Shown in pieces: positions 33,913-43,062 of a stretch of DNA of 64,000 nt; positions within the stretch are counted from its first letter, which is position 1, and every line of letters begins with the position of its first letter. Under the pieces are notes generated by a model. The model did not search any database, had not been told where the DNA came from, and worked only from the letters and a program-made list of their open reading frames with translations. The position numbers were made by a program, and so were the translations under genes. The stretch covers positions 51,396 to 115,395 of the forward strand of contig JADJXA010000016.1 in NCBI GenBank assembly GCA_016716065.1. Direction: 5' to 3'. The stretch is from Candidatus Leptovillus gracilis. Lineage in GTDB: Bacteria > Chloroflexota > Anaerolineae > Promineifilales > Promineifilaceae.

Positions 33913-34860
33913 ATGCGCCGACGCAACATTGCTCTGTTGGTTGTTCTGCTTCTGTTAACAGGCTTCGTCATCATCCCCTTTGCCATCCCCCTTAACGAGG
34001 ATGGCGTAGATCCGCGCCAACTGGCCGGGCCAGACGGCGCATTCATCACCCTACAAGGGGTCACTGTCTATTATGAAACGCTGGGTGAGCCGGACGCGCC
34101 GACGGTCCTCTTCATTCATGGTTTGTATGGTTCCACCGCCTCCTGGCGCTACAACATGGCCGACCTGGCGGCGGCCGGGTATCGGGTTATCGCCTATGAC
34201 CGCCCTGGGTTTGGCCTGTCGGACAAAGCAGCCGACTTTGATTACGCCCTGAACAACCAGGTTGACCTGGCGCTGGCCTTGTTGGATGCGTTGGGGGTGG
34301 GAGAAACGGCCGTTGTCGGGCACAGCGCCGGAGCCAAGACGGCCGTCGAACTGGCGCGGCGTCAGCCGGAGCGGGTGACGCAGTTGGTCCTGGTGGACGC
34401 CCTGACGACGGCCGGCGGGCCGCCAGCTTTTGTCGGCCGGTTGGTGGAACTGCCGCCGGTGTGGCAGTGGGCGCGGATCGGGCTGCAAGCCTACTTCACG
34501 CGGCAGAATCTAGAGGCGTCGTTAGGCAGCTTTTACGTGAACCCTTCCTTTTTAGAGGAGGCGGATTATGATGCCTACTGGCGCGCTTTCCAGACGCCGG
34601 GTTGGGACGTGGCGCTGCTGGCGCTGACCCGCGACAGCGCCGGGGAACAAATGCGCGAAGAGGATTTGCGCCAGATCACGACCGATACGCTGCTGCTGTG
34701 GGGCGAGCAGGACGCCACCACGCCGCTGGCGCAGGGCGAAAACTTGGCGCGGCTGCTGCCCAACAGCGAACTAGTGGTCATTCCCCAGAGCGGGCATCAG
34801 CCATTTGAGGAGCAGGCCGAGGCGTTTAACACCGCACTGTTATTGTTTTTGCGGCGTTGA
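33913..34860 (+). CDS. alpha/beta hydrolase, membrane-anchored or secreted
   Basis: A 315-aa protein with AAGGAG upstream of the ATG. An N-terminal hydrophobic segment (residues 6-25) acts as anchor or signal. The alpha/beta-hydrolase fold shows the oxyanion HGLYG, nucleophile elbow GHSAG (Ser ~139), acid in LLLWGEQD, and catalytic His in QSGHQP near the end. It resembles the epoxide hydrolase/lipase-like Abhydrolase_1 group. Substrate unknown. The GHSAG region is coded through ACGGCCGT sites. Confidence 0.88.
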   Translation: MRRRNIALLVVLLLLTGFVIIPFAIPLNEDGVDPRQLAGPDGAFITLQGVTVYYETLGEPDAPTVLFIHGLYGSTASWRYNMADLAAAGYRVIAYDRPGFGLSDKAADFDYALNNQVDLALALLDALGVGETAVVGHSAGAKTAVELARRQPERVTQLVLVDALTTAGGPPAFVGRLVELPPVWQWARIGLQAYFTRQNLEASLGSFYVNPSFLEEADYDAYWRAFQTPGWDVALLALTRDSAGEQMREEDLRQITTDTLLLWGEQDATTPLAQGENLARLLPNSELVVIPQSGHQPFEEQAEAFNTALLLFLRR

Positions 34861-35021
34861 GCCGGATTCTTTCCAGGAAAAATATCTTCGATTATAGATT
34901 ATTGAGGGGTGTGGTTCATTTCAGTTACGCTTTGTGTAGGCGGATTGGCAAAGATACATCCCGCCTGTCTCGCCCCTACCTGCTCAACTCATTTGAAACA
35001 CACCCATTTTCATGGTGACAG

Positions 35022-37355
35022 TCATTCAGAGATGGGGGACGTTATGGGCACGGCCGTTTGGCCGGGATTAAAGCCGATTTCATCCAGGTAGACAGCCCCG
35101 GCTTCACGGCCGTCAAACAGCAAACGAATCCCACGCAGTTGATCTGGCTGGAAAGATGGGTTGGCTAACTGAAAAGCAGCCAGCGGCAGCGTGTAGGTTT
35201 GCAACACCACTTCCTCTGGCGTGATGTCGCCGGGGAAACCGTTCAACCCATATAACCACGCCGCTTTGACCAGGTGAGCGGGCAGGGTGGGCATCATGGG
35301 GGCAAAGTTGCTCAGGGGCAAGCGGGTGGGCTGGCTAACGGCCGTTGCCAATTCCACCCACACTTCGCCCACCGCCGGCTCACCGGGGACACTGGCCAGG
35401 GCAAACGTCAGGTTGTGCGCCGGCGACAGGCCCCAGCCGGCCACCTTCTCCTCCGGCAGAGTGAGTGTATAACCGGGCTGCGCACCGGCGTCCCAGGCCA
35501 GATGCAGCGCTTTATTGCCCTGGTCGGTCTGGTCGTCGCGCAGTTTGAGCGTTTCTACTTTGGCGTAGGTCATGTCCTCAGCCGCAGCTTCGGCCCCGGT
35601 CAGTTCGGTGGCGGCCAACCCCGCGCTGCCGCTGTTGGTGTCCACCGGGATGAATGACGCCTCTTGCAGCTGCGTCGCCACAATGCCTGGCGGCAGCCAG
35701 TTGGCGGCGGCCGCCGGATTGCCAAAAACAGCGCGATAGTCAGCTTCATCGCGCAGGGCCGCATTCAAGAAGCTGGTAATCATCACTTTAGCCGCCTGTT
35801 CTTGCGCCGCACCGGTGAGCAGCGGGGCGCGGTTGAGCAGCAGCGAGTTGTACAATCCGCGATCCTTATTGCCCCATACACTGTTGAACTGGCCGTGATT
35901 GGCCTGGTAAACGTAGGCCAGCGCCTTAAAGCCGGTTGGGTTTTCGTAGAAACGCGCCCGGTTGTACTGCTGCTGCCCGTAGAGCATAAACGTGTCGCTG
36001 TCATGCCCACCCGCCAGCAGCAGGTAGTTGGCGTGATCCAGAGTCGGTTTGCGGCCGCCCGGCCCGGCATATGCGTCCGACGGGGCGATGCTAACGATAC
36101 CGCGAATGCCAAAACCGAACTCCTGCGGTTGCGAGACGGCCGTTACTGGTTCCATCGTTTGCCAGTTCAAATACTCCGCCCAGGCCACCGCCTCGCCGCC
36201 CCGCGAATGGCCGATGAGGGCGATGTGGTCCATATCTATTTTGCCATTGAACGGATTGCCCGGCGTCTCGTACCAACTTTGCCACTGTGTTACATGTTGC
36301 AGCAGCAGCCAGGCGCGCAGCGGCATTTCCTCAAACTTGCCGTCAAAGAACAGCAGGCCATTGAGAAAATTTTCGTCTATCGAGACAGCGATGTATCCCT
36401 GGCTGGCGAGATGCTCGCCCAGGTAGGCGTAGCCGGGTTCAGAGTATTCACTCATGGCGTGGTTGCCATGCACGATAAGAACAAGCGGGAATGGTCCCGC
36501 GCCTTCGGGATACCAGACCAGGCCGTTGAGCGGCAGTTGGCTGAAATCGAAGCCCCAATACCAGCGGAAATAGGCGCTGACCAGGCTGCTATAGCTGCTG
36601 AAGATACGCGACCCGTCTACGGTTGGGGTGATGAGGCTGGCGTCCGCGCCATATTCGGGACGACGGCCGTCCGCGCCGCTGCCGTAGCTGAGGGTTTGCA
36701 CGGTGTAGGGGCCGGGCTGACCGGGATTGTCCAGGGCAAGGGTGGGAGTAACGGCCGTTTCCGGCAGCGCCGTCACGTACTCATCAAACCCAGGATAGAG
36801 TACCCAGACAGTAAAGGCCAGGAAGAGAAAGATGGGGATGGTGATGAGGGCGATTTGGGCCGGGCGGGAACGGCCGTTCATCCGCGCCAGGGCCAGCAGC
36901 ATCACCGTGAAGCCAGTCAGGACGATGGCTATTTCACCGACCACCGGCAAAATAATGGACTGGAAAAAGCTGTCCGGCCAGAGCAGATCTCCGGCAATGT
37001 AGATGAATGCGCCAAAAATCCGGCCGACCGACACGGGCGGGATTGTTTGCAGCGCCTGCGCGCCCCAGGCAAAGTGGGTCAGGCGGCATAAAAGGCCAAG
37101 TACCTTCCACAAGAGAATCGCCAGCCCTTCTCCGGCAAAGAGGATGGCAAAGCCGAGGAACCCCATCACCGCCGCGCCAATGACGCGGGGTACGCCGAGA
37201 GAAACTTCCAGCCCCATCAGGGCGGAGACGACAATGGCCCCAGCCGTCACGCCGCTGGCAAAACTGCGCAGGGCGATCAGCCAGGCAGACGGCCGTTGTG
37301 AAGACACTGCCGCCGGGGTCGCATGATCAGCTAAAGGAACAGCAGGCGTTGTCAT
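35022..37355 (-). CDS. membrane protein fused to alpha/beta hydrolase domain
   Basis: A 777-aa protein starting MTTPAVPLAD (GAGGTG 8 nt upstream). Residues ~25-195 hold four to five membrane helices. An extracytoplasmic lipase/dienelactone-hydrolase-like domain (~220-560) contains LVLIVHGNHAMSEYSEPGYAY, VSIDENFLNG, nucleophile elbow IGHSRGGEAV and acid/base candidates AGGHDSD and NHGQF. A C-terminal beta-rich domain (~600-770) ends in DGREAGAVYLDEIGF. The membrane-plus-hydrolase fusion is uncommon. It lies 18 nt after a 52-aa membrane protein gene; function unknown. Confidence 0.85.
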   Translation of the reverse strand: MTTPAVPLADHATPAAVSSQRPSAWLIALRSFASGVTAGAIVVSALMGLEVSLGVPRVIGAAVMGFLGFAILFAGEGLAILLWKVLGLLCRLTHFAWGAQALQTIPPVSVGRIFGAFIYIAGDLLWPDSFFQSIILPVVGEIAIVLTGFTVMLLALARMNGRSRPAQIALITIPIFLFLAFTVWVLYPGFDEYVTALPETAVTPTLALDNPGQPGPYTVQTLSYGSGADGRRPEYGADASLITPTVDGSRIFSSYSSLVSAYFRWYWGFDFSQLPLNGLVWYPEGAGPFPLVLIVHGNHAMSEYSEPGYAYLGEHLASQGYIAVSIDENFLNGLLFFDGKFEEMPLRAWLLLQHVTQWQSWYETPGNPFNGKIDMDHIALIGHSRGGEAVAWAEYLNWQTMEPVTAVSQPQEFGFGIRGIVSIAPSDAYAGPGGRKPTLDHANYLLLAGGHDSDTFMLYGQQQYNRARFYENPTGFKALAYVYQANHGQFNSVWGNKDRGLYNSLLLNRAPLLTGAAQEQAAKVMITSFLNAALRDEADYRAVFGNPAAAANWLPPGIVATQLQEASFIPVDTNSGSAGLAATELTGAEAAAEDMTYAKVETLKLRDDQTDQGNKALHLAWDAGAQPGYTLTLPEEKVAGWGLSPAHNLTFALASVPGEPAVGEVWVELATAVSQPTRLPLSNFAPMMPTLPAHLVKAAWLYGLNGFPGDITPEEVVLQTYTLPLAAFQLANPSFQPDQLRGIRLLFDGREAGAVYLDEIGFNPGQTAVPITSPISE

Positions 37356-37373
37356 AGGCAAAACACCTCGTGT

Positions 37374-37532
37374 TTATTTCGTGGTCTGGCGGCTGCGCCA
37401 GAATTTATAGATGGCAAAGGCCACCAGTAACAGAACGGCCAGCATCGCCGAAATGGGCGGCGCAATTATGGCCGTAAACAGCACAAAAAGCGCTGCAATG
37501 ATACTGAGTGTACTTTCTTGTTTGTCGTTCAT
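37374..37532 (-). CDS. small membrane protein (52 aa)
   Basis: ATG at 37532 with AGGAG just upstream (AGGAGAAACTATAATG). It encodes MNDKQESTLSIIAALFVLFT and continues through a second hydrophobic stretch (MLAVLLLVAFAIYKFW) to a basic tail RSRQTTK. Two short helices are predicted. It is 18 nt upstream of the membrane-hydrolase gene and 61 nt downstream of the duplicated promoter element, so it is very likely real and co-transcribed with the hydrolase. Confidence 0.75.
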   Translation of the reverse strand: MNDKQESTLSIIAALFVLFTAIIAPPISAMLAVLLLVAFAIYKFWRSRQTTK

Positions 37533-37592
37533 TATAGTTTCTCCTGATGCAAGCTAGTGCCCAAAGCATATTGGTAACCAACCATCGCTGTA

Positions 37593-37637
37593 CTCTATCT
37601 TTGGTGACGTTCACCAAACCATAACCTAAGATAGAGG
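37593..37637 (-). promoter_or_regulatory. shared operator/promoter element, copy A
   Basis: A ~45-bp element, reading on the minus strand CTATCTTAGGTTATGGTTTG then GTGAACGTCACCAAAGATAG. It contains the near-perfect palindrome TTTGGTGAACGTCACCAAA. A second copy precedes the other minus-strand unit at 39327-39373. It lies 61 nt upstream of the 52-aa gene. Confidence 0.65.
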
Positions 37638-37660
37638 CATAGGGTGGTGCTTTCTGCTGA

Positions 37661-38683
37661 TTAGTTGAGCGTCACGGACCCCAGGGAAATGTGAATCGTC
37701 AGGTCCACGCGGTCTGGCGCGTTTTCATATCCGGCCGTTTGCCAGACGTTTTCCTGACCATCCATCTGGCGCAGCCCGGCGTTGTTGGCGTTGAAGCTGC
37801 CCAGGGCACGATCCAATTCAACACGCAGCGCCATGCCTGGTGGCAAGCGCAAGGTAACAGACCCGGCATTCACGTCCAGGGTGATGGTATGACGGCCGTT
37901 TTCCGGCAGCGTGATCTCCATCGTGGCCGCGTTGGTGGCCAGGTCCGCGTGGTAATCGCCGCCGGGCAGCAGCAGTTCCACGTCACCAGCGTTGGCCGCC
38001 AGCGTCAACGACTCGAGCTGCAAATCGCGCAGGTCGAACAGCGAACGGCCAGCGACCGCTTCCAGCTTGAGCGCTGCCGGGACGCTGCCGTTTAGCCCTA
38101 ACTGCCAGCGGTTGCTCTCGCCATACTGCTGCCAGTATTCGGGCAGGAACACCCATTCCTCGCTCTGGTTCTGTGGCGCCAGCCTGACGGATGCCCGGCT
38201 GCCGGTAACGCGCGTATCAAACAGGTAATCATCCTGGTAAGTGATAGTCCCGGCAATCAGATCGCTGCTGTCGGCCAGCGCGGACAGATCGGCACCGGGC
38301 GGGCCGATGATCAGGTCGTAAACGGCCGTTTCCACCCCGTTCGCCCTAAACTCAATCGGCTTTGTCTGCCAATCACCCATTTCCACCCGGCTGCTGAAGG
38401 GCGTTCCGCTCAGGCCATTGAGCAGCACAAAACCGAACAACAACACCGCCGCCAACCCGATGCCAGCGCTAAACAGGGAAGCATACGGCCGTGGCGCCTG
38501 CAAAGCCAGCACATTCACCCCCAGAAAGATGAGCAGCAGCGGCCACAAACGCAGGACGTCCAGCCAATATAAGTCTGTTACCGGATTCAGACGGTTTACC
38601 AGAAAGAACAAGCCAATGGAGATGAGGGCAATTGGCCCAAACAGAGAAGTGTGCCGTGGTTCACGGCGTGACAGTTGCGACAT
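37661..38683 (-). CDS. LiaF/toastrack-like membrane protein
   Basis: A 340-aa protein. Four hydrophobic segments in the first ~105 residues (FGPIALISIGLFFLVNRL, WPLLLIFLGVNVLAL, SAGIGLAAVLLFGFVLLNGL) match the LiaI/LiaF-type transmembrane region. A beta-helical 'toastrack' domain (DUF4097/LiaF C-terminal type) follows, with repeats such as LTLAANAGDVELLLPGGDYH and ITLDVNAGSVTLRLPPGM. LiaF-like proteins sense or restrain envelope-stress signalling. It lies 9 nt after the next gene upstream and shares its promoter. Confidence 0.82.
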   Translation of the reverse strand: MSQLSRREPRHTSLFGPIALISIGLFFLVNRLNPVTDLYWLDVLRLWPLLLIFLGVNVLALQAPRPYASLFSAGIGLAAVLLFGFVLLNGLSGTPFSSRVEMGDWQTKPIEFRANGVETAVYDLIIGPPGADLSALADSSDLIAGTITYQDDYLFDTRVTGSRASVRLAPQNQSEEWVFLPEYWQQYGESNRWQLGLNGSVPAALKLEAVAGRSLFDLRDLQLESLTLAANAGDVELLLPGGDYHADLATNAATMEITLPENGRHTITLDVNAGSVTLRLPPGMALRVELDRALGSFNANNAGLRQMDGQENVWQTAGYENAPDRVDLTIHISLGSVTLN

Positions 38684-38692
38684 CTTTCCCCC

Positions 38693-39247
38693 TTACGCTT
38701 TGCGCCAGCCACCACGCAGATTGCGCAGCAGCAAGAAAATACCCAACACAATCAGCAGCAGCGGCAGGCCGTAACTGCCCAGGCTGTGCCCACCGACGCC
38801 GATGAATAGTTCAAAGAAAACGGCCGCTACGACAAAGATGATCAGCCCAACGCGGATCAAATCCTTCCCCGTTTGCACCAGCTCGGCGCGATCTTTGATC
38901 GTTCCCAGCAGCCACAATCCCAGACCAGGTCCTGTTGGCACGACCAATGCCCAGGCATAAGACCAACTGGCCCACCAATCGGTGAGGCTTTGGGCAAACA
39001 GGATGACGCCCACCATGCTGACGATGCCGCTGACAATGGCCAGCGCCTTTGCCGTTTCTCCTTCCAGGGACAATGCGCCCAAAAACAGGAACACACCAGG
39101 GATAATGATGGTGAAGGGCCACAGATAGATGCCCAGGTGAATGTCGAAGAGTTGACCGACCAAAAAGGCAATTCCCAGGAGGACCAGCAGCACGCCGACT
39201 GGCATGTTGCCTCTCATCATGGTTTCCGATTTCGTTTGCTTTTCCAT
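38693..39247 (-). CDS. LiaI/DUF5668-like membrane protein
   Basis: A 184-aa protein; the second ATG (39247) is better spaced from AAGGAG than the first (39253). Five to six membrane helices, beginning with MPVGVLLVLLGIAFLVGQLF and ending with a repeat-like PLLLIVLGIFLLLRNLRGGW. Such helical hairpins with a terminal LLRNL-type basic motif are typical of LiaI/DUF5668 domains fused or adjacent to toastrack proteins. First gene of the two-gene unit with the toastrack protein; probable envelope-stress function (inference). Confidence 0.8.
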   Translation of the reverse strand: MEKQTKSETMMRGNMPVGVLLVLLGIAFLVGQLFDIHLGIYLWPFTIIIPGVFLFLGALSLEGETAKALAIVSGIVSMVGVILFAQSLTDWWASWSYAWALVVPTGPGLGLWLLGTIKDRAELVQTGKDLIRVGLIIFVVAAVFFELFIGVGGHSLGSYGLPLLLIVLGIFLLLRNLRGGWRKA

Positions 39248-39326
39248 TTTCATTTTCTCCTTTTATCAGCGAAATGCTCATTCTTTACCGCACAATGAAA
39301 AGGATAACGGCCGTTACCCCCTATGT

Positions 39327-39373
39327 CCTCTAACTTTGGTTACGTTCACCCAAATCATAACCTAAGATAGTGG
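39327..39373 (-). promoter_or_regulatory. shared operator/promoter element, copy B
   Basis: Reads on the minus strand CTATCTTAGGTTATGATTTG then GGTGAACGTAACCAAAGTTA. It differs from copy A at only a few positions. It lies 74-80 nt upstream of the LiaI-like gene, a position similar to copy A upstream of its gene. Confidence 0.65.
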
Positions 39374-39374
39374 C

Positions 39375-39637
39375 TGCCGACCTTCATTATCTACTGGCTT
39401 ATGCCCTTAACTGCTTATCGCATCTTGATGGTTTGGGTCTATCAAAACAGTGACAGCCTGCCGCTCATGCAAATTATGCACGCCTTTTACAGCGGCACAT
39501 TGGGCGTTGTGGGGCCAACCACCCCGGTCGAAGAAGGTCTGCTCTGGAAAGCGCTTTTTGCGGCCGTGCTGTGGATGATACTGACGATAGTCGTCATCCG
39601 CTGCGGCGGCGGGTTGTCGCGGCGACAGCAGGGATAA
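39375..39637 (+). pseudogene. C-terminal remnant of a CPBP-family intramembrane protease
   Basis: The frame reads TFIIYWLMPLTAYRILMVWV then YQNSDSLPLMQIMHAFYSG, the last conserved motif (HAxxN/S region) of CPBP (Abi) proteases. It lacks the N-terminal helices and the EExxxR motif. It starts abruptly next to operator copy B, so the 5' two thirds are deleted. No ribosome-binding site is evident. Confidence 0.65.
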
Positions 39638-39729
39638 TCACTGTCTCTGCGTGACATTTATCACTTCTCTTTTGCAAGCGGCTTCATGTATCATGTATCC
39701 TGGAAAAGTAGGGTTTATTCCAGGATGAA

Positions 39730-42453
39730 ATGATGATGCGAGAGCAGCCAGACACAGTATCCGCCCCGCCTCCCTCACCAGACGCCACAATGCTGATGGA
39801 GAGTCCCCTGCTGCATACCAAGCTGCGCAGTCCTGGCGCTACGCCCACCCTGCTGTCTCGCCCCCGCCTCAGCAGCCAACTGCACCTGCAATCCAATGGA
39901 TTCCTCACCCTGGTTTCGGCCCCGGCGGGCTTTGGCAAAACGACGCTGGTGACAGATTGGCTGCGCCAGCAAAACCGGCCGGCGGCCTGGTTGACGCTGG
40001 ACGAACAAGATAACGATCCCGTTCTCTTTTGGCGCTATCTCATCGCCGCTTTGCAAGTGGTTGACGAGCGTCTTGGCCTACGGGCGCTGGCGGCCCTGGG
40101 CACGCTGGCGCGAGTTTCGCTGGAAACGGCCGTTACCTATCTCCTCAACGACATCGTCAGCCATATCCCGGCCGACACAATCCTCACCCTCGTTGTGGAC
40201 GATTTCCACTGGATTCACAGCGCCGCCATATTTCAGAGCCTCAACTACCTGCTCCAGCACCAACCGCCACAGCTCCACCTGGTGCTGCTCACCCGCGCCG
40301 ACCCGCCGCTGTCCCTGGCCCGCCTGCGGGTAGCCGGACGGCTGGTAGAACTGCGCGCCGCCGATCTGCGTATGACGCCGCCGGAAATGGCCGCGTTTCT
40401 GAACCAGGTCATGGCCCTCGATATTTCCGACGACACTCTGGAGCTGTTGGCGCAGCAAACCGAAGGCTGGCCCGCCGGCTTGCAGTTGGCGGCGCTCTCG
40501 CTGCGCCAGCGGGGCGCTGTAGAAGCGGCGCAGTTGGTGCAATCCTTTGCCGGGGTCAGACAGCACGTATTTGCCTATCTCATGGAAGAGGTGTTGACCC
40601 ACCAACCGGATGAAGTACGCCAATTTTTGCAGCAAACGGCCGTTCTGCCCCAATTTTCCGCGCCCCTGTGCACGGCCGTGACCGGCCAGACCAACGCCGC
40701 GCAGCGGCTGCGCCAGCTAACCGCCGACAACCTCTTCATCACTCCTCTGGATAACGCCGGGCAGTGGTATCGGTATCACCCGCTTTTTGCCGAGATGCTG
40801 CGCGCCAACCTGGATGAAGCCGCCCAGCGCGACTGCCAGCGGCGCGCCGCCCTGTGGTATGCCGCGCAGCAGATGATGCCCGAGGCCATGCGCAGCGCCC
40901 AAGCGGCCCAAGATTATGACCTGATGGCCCAATTCCTGACCCAATCCTACAAAACCTTTTTAGGACAGGCTTTGTTGGTCTCCTTGCAAAAATGGCTGGC
41001 CGCTTTGCCAGACGCTTACCAGACGCCGCGCTCACGCCTGGCGGCGGCCTGGTGCCGCGTGTATGAAAGCAATGAAGCCGAGCTGCAGCAGATCGTCGCC
41101 GCCATCAGCGCGCAGTCGCCTGAACTGGATGAACCATTTCAAGGCGAGATTCTGGCGGTGAGAGCGATTTACGCCTCTCTGTACGGCCGACTCAACAATG
41201 CCATTCTCTGGGCGACTGAGGCCATCACGCTGATTGCTCCTGAAGATCATCTCAGTCTGGCGGCGGCTTACCAGGCATTGGGCAACGCCTACCGCCATCA
41301 GGGGCAGTTGGATGCCGCTTTAGCCGCTTACGGCCAGACCCGGCAGCATTTTGAGAAACTGGGCAATGTTTTCATGGGTCAACTGCCGCTCTACCGCACG
41401 GCCAGCATTCAAATTATGCAGGGACGAATGAAGCAGGCGTGGCAAACGTATGAATCCATCCGGCAGCACGCCCAATCTGCTGGTTACGAACCGTTAATCA
41501 TGACGGGCGAGGTTTATGGCTATCTCAGTGATCTGTATTGGGAATGGAATGACCTGGAAAAGGCAGAAGCGTATGCCCGGCAGGAGATTGAGCTGGGGCA
41601 GTCCGGCCACATGCTGCTGTCATTGGTGGATGGCTACCTAAGGCTGGCAGCGGCGGCTGATGCGCAAGAGGACGAAGCGGGCGCGCGGGAAGCGCTGGGG
41701 TTGGCGCAGGCAACGGCCGTTCAATTTCAATCGGCGTCTATGTCAGCGCAGGTTGTTATGCACCAGGCCCGCCACGAACTGGCCTGGGGCAATCTGACCG
41801 CCGCCAGCGCCTGGGCCGATGGGTACACCGGCCAGCGGGATGAAGGCGTTTGCCCGCTTACCCCCCTATCGGCACAAACAGCCGACCTGCTGCTGGCGCG
41901 CATCCGCCTGGCGCAGGGCGAAATGGCATTGGCATTAAATTTGCTACACGAAATCTTGCCTCAATTCGAGGCTGCCGGCCGTATCCGTCTGGTGGCCGAG
42001 GCCAATGTGGTGCAAGCCCTGGCCTGGTCCGGCCAAAAACAAGATGCCGCCGCCCAAAAAGCGCTTATCCGCGCCCTGGCGCTGGCACAGCCGGAAGGCT
42101 ACATCCGCGTGTTTGTGGAAAATGGCCCGGTTTTGATCCCCTTGCTCGACCAGGTGCGCCATCTATTCCCAGATTACGTCTCCCAACTGCTGAACGCTTT
42201 GCCCGCCAGCCCGGCGGCCGGCGCAACCCCTTCGCTCTTACTCGACCCCCTGACAGAACGGGAGCAGGAAATCCTGGCCCAGATCGCCCTGGGACAGTCC
42301 AACCAGCAGATCGCCGAGGCGCTGTTCATCAGCGTGGGCACGGTGAAAGGCCACGTTAACCACATTCTTAGCAAATTGGACGTGAAGAACCGCACCCAGG
42401 CACTGCTGCGCGCCCGCGAACTGAATCTGCCGGACATACATAGCCAATCATAA
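39730..42453 (+). CDS. MalT-like LuxR family transcriptional activator
   Basis: A 907-aa STAND ATPase regulator. Walker A in SAPAGFGKTTLVTDWLR (~63-73), the Walker B-like TLVVDDFHWI (~155), winged-helix region (~280-345), TPR-like superhelix (~360-800) and a C-terminal LuxR HTH (LTEREQEILAQIALGQSNQQ, then VKGHVNHILSKL). MalT-type proteins bind ATP and an inducer to activate promoters. It is divergent from the LiaIF-like unit and its flanking repeat elements, so regulation of that unit is plausible. Inducer unknown. Confidence 0.92.
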   Translation: MMMREQPDTVSAPPPSPDATMLMESPLLHTKLRSPGATPTLLSRPRLSSQLHLQSNGFLTLVSAPAGFGKTTLVTDWLRQQNRPAAWLTLDEQDNDPVLFWRYLIAALQVVDERLGLRALAALGTLARVSLETAVTYLLNDIVSHIPADTILTLVVDDFHWIHSAAIFQSLNYLLQHQPPQLHLVLLTRADPPLSLARLRVAGRLVELRAADLRMTPPEMAAFLNQVMALDISDDTLELLAQQTEGWPAGLQLAALSLRQRGAVEAAQLVQSFAGVRQHVFAYLMEEVLTHQPDEVRQFLQQTAVLPQFSAPLCTAVTGQTNAAQRLRQLTADNLFITPLDNAGQWYRYHPLFAEMLRANLDEAAQRDCQRRAALWYAAQQMMPEAMRSAQAAQDYDLMAQFLTQSYKTFLGQALLVSLQKWLAALPDAYQTPRSRLAAAWCRVYESNEAELQQIVAAISAQSPELDEPFQGEILAVRAIYASLYGRLNNAILWATEAITLIAPEDHLSLAAAYQALGNAYRHQGQLDAALAAYGQTRQHFEKLGNVFMGQLPLYRTASIQIMQGRMKQAWQTYESIRQHAQSAGYEPLIMTGEVYGYLSDLYWEWNDLEKAEAYARQEIELGQSGHMLLSLVDGYLRLAAAADAQEDEAGAREALGLAQATAVQFQSASMSAQVVMHQARHELAWGNLTAASAWADGYTGQRDEGVCPLTPLSAQTADLLLARIRLAQGEMALALNLLHEILPQFEAAGRIRLVAEANVVQALAWSGQKQDAAAQKALIRALALAQPEGYIRVFVENGPVLIPLLDQVRHLFPDYVSQLLNALPASPAAGATPSLLLDPLTEREQEILAQIALGQSNQQIAEALFISVGTVKGHVNHILSKLDVKNRTQALLRARELNLPDIHSQS

Positions 42454-42498
42454 CTTTGGTTAGGCGACAAACGCCGGCGCAAGTTCTACACTGGGAGC

Positions 42499-42876
42499 AT
42501 GTTAGAACCACTACGACACCACGTCAGTGAAGCGTTAACGGCCGAATCGTCGGCGACTTTATCCACAAACGGCCCCGGCGGCATTCAGGCTGGTTTTTTC
42601 CCCTGCGAGGCAGATGGCCTGACTTTGTACCTGCTGGTTCCGGCAGCCTCCGATGTGTTGTTTAACCTGGAAGCGGAAACGGCCGTTGTCGTCACCACCC
42701 CCCACTGGCAAATGGAAGGCGAAGGTGAAGTTCTCCCATTGGGGCAGGCGCCGCAAATGCTCCGCCTGCCCCGTCTGCCACAAGCTGCGGGTTGTGCGCT
42801 GGTCGCCGTGCGCTGTCAACGCCTCCATCTGAACTGGTCAGTAGGCTGGGGCTACCGCGAAACAATTGATGTCTGA
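42499..42876 (+). CDS. PPOX-like split beta-barrel protein
   Basis: A 125-aa protein 46 nt after the MalT-like gene. The pattern SATLSTNGPGGIQAGFFPCE, then LYLLVPAASDVLFNLEAETA, then VVVTTPHWQMEGEGEVLPLG fits the pyridoxamine-5'-phosphate-oxidase-like flavin-binding fold. Such stand-alone domains often bind FMN, F420 or heme. No catalytic assignment is possible. Confidence 0.75.
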   Translation: MLEPLRHHVSEALTAESSATLSTNGPGGIQAGFFPCEADGLTLYLLVPAASDVLFNLEAETAVVVTTPHWQMEGEGEVLPLGQAPQMLRLPRLPQAAGCALVAVRCQRLHLNWSVGWGYRETIDV

Positions 42877-43028
42877 GCCTGGCGAGTGACTGGTAGTAGG
42901 TCCAGTGCAAAAATGTGCTGCAAGCTGCAAAACCGCTGCCTGATTCTGGCCCCTGCCATCATCACGGCGCTTGCAGTACCCATTACCCGTTCAACAGCCC
43001 TTGACCGTTTATTCATTCGCGGATATAC

Positions 43029-43044
43029 TTCAATTAAATTTGAA
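43029..43044. promoter_or_regulatory. ArsR operator upstream of arsR
   Basis: TTCAATTAAATTTGAA, with inverted halves TTCAA and TTGAA separated by 6 bp. It lies 19 nt before the arsR ATG. The same half-sites and spacing recur at 43462-43477 before arsD. Confidence 0.7.
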
Positions 43045-43062
43045 CTATTGTGCAAAAGAAAA

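Noticed and set aside
35664..37091. A 475-aa plus-strand open frame
   Set aside because: It is antisense to the membrane-hydrolase gene, with Arg/Gln/Gly-rich composition typical of a shadow frame; the minus-strand protein has clear helices and a catalytic motif.
42455..42475. Third copy of the LiaIF operator (CATAACTTTGGTTAGGCGAC)
   Set aside because: Only about a dozen bases resemble the element and the palindrome is absent, so a regulatory call is not supported.
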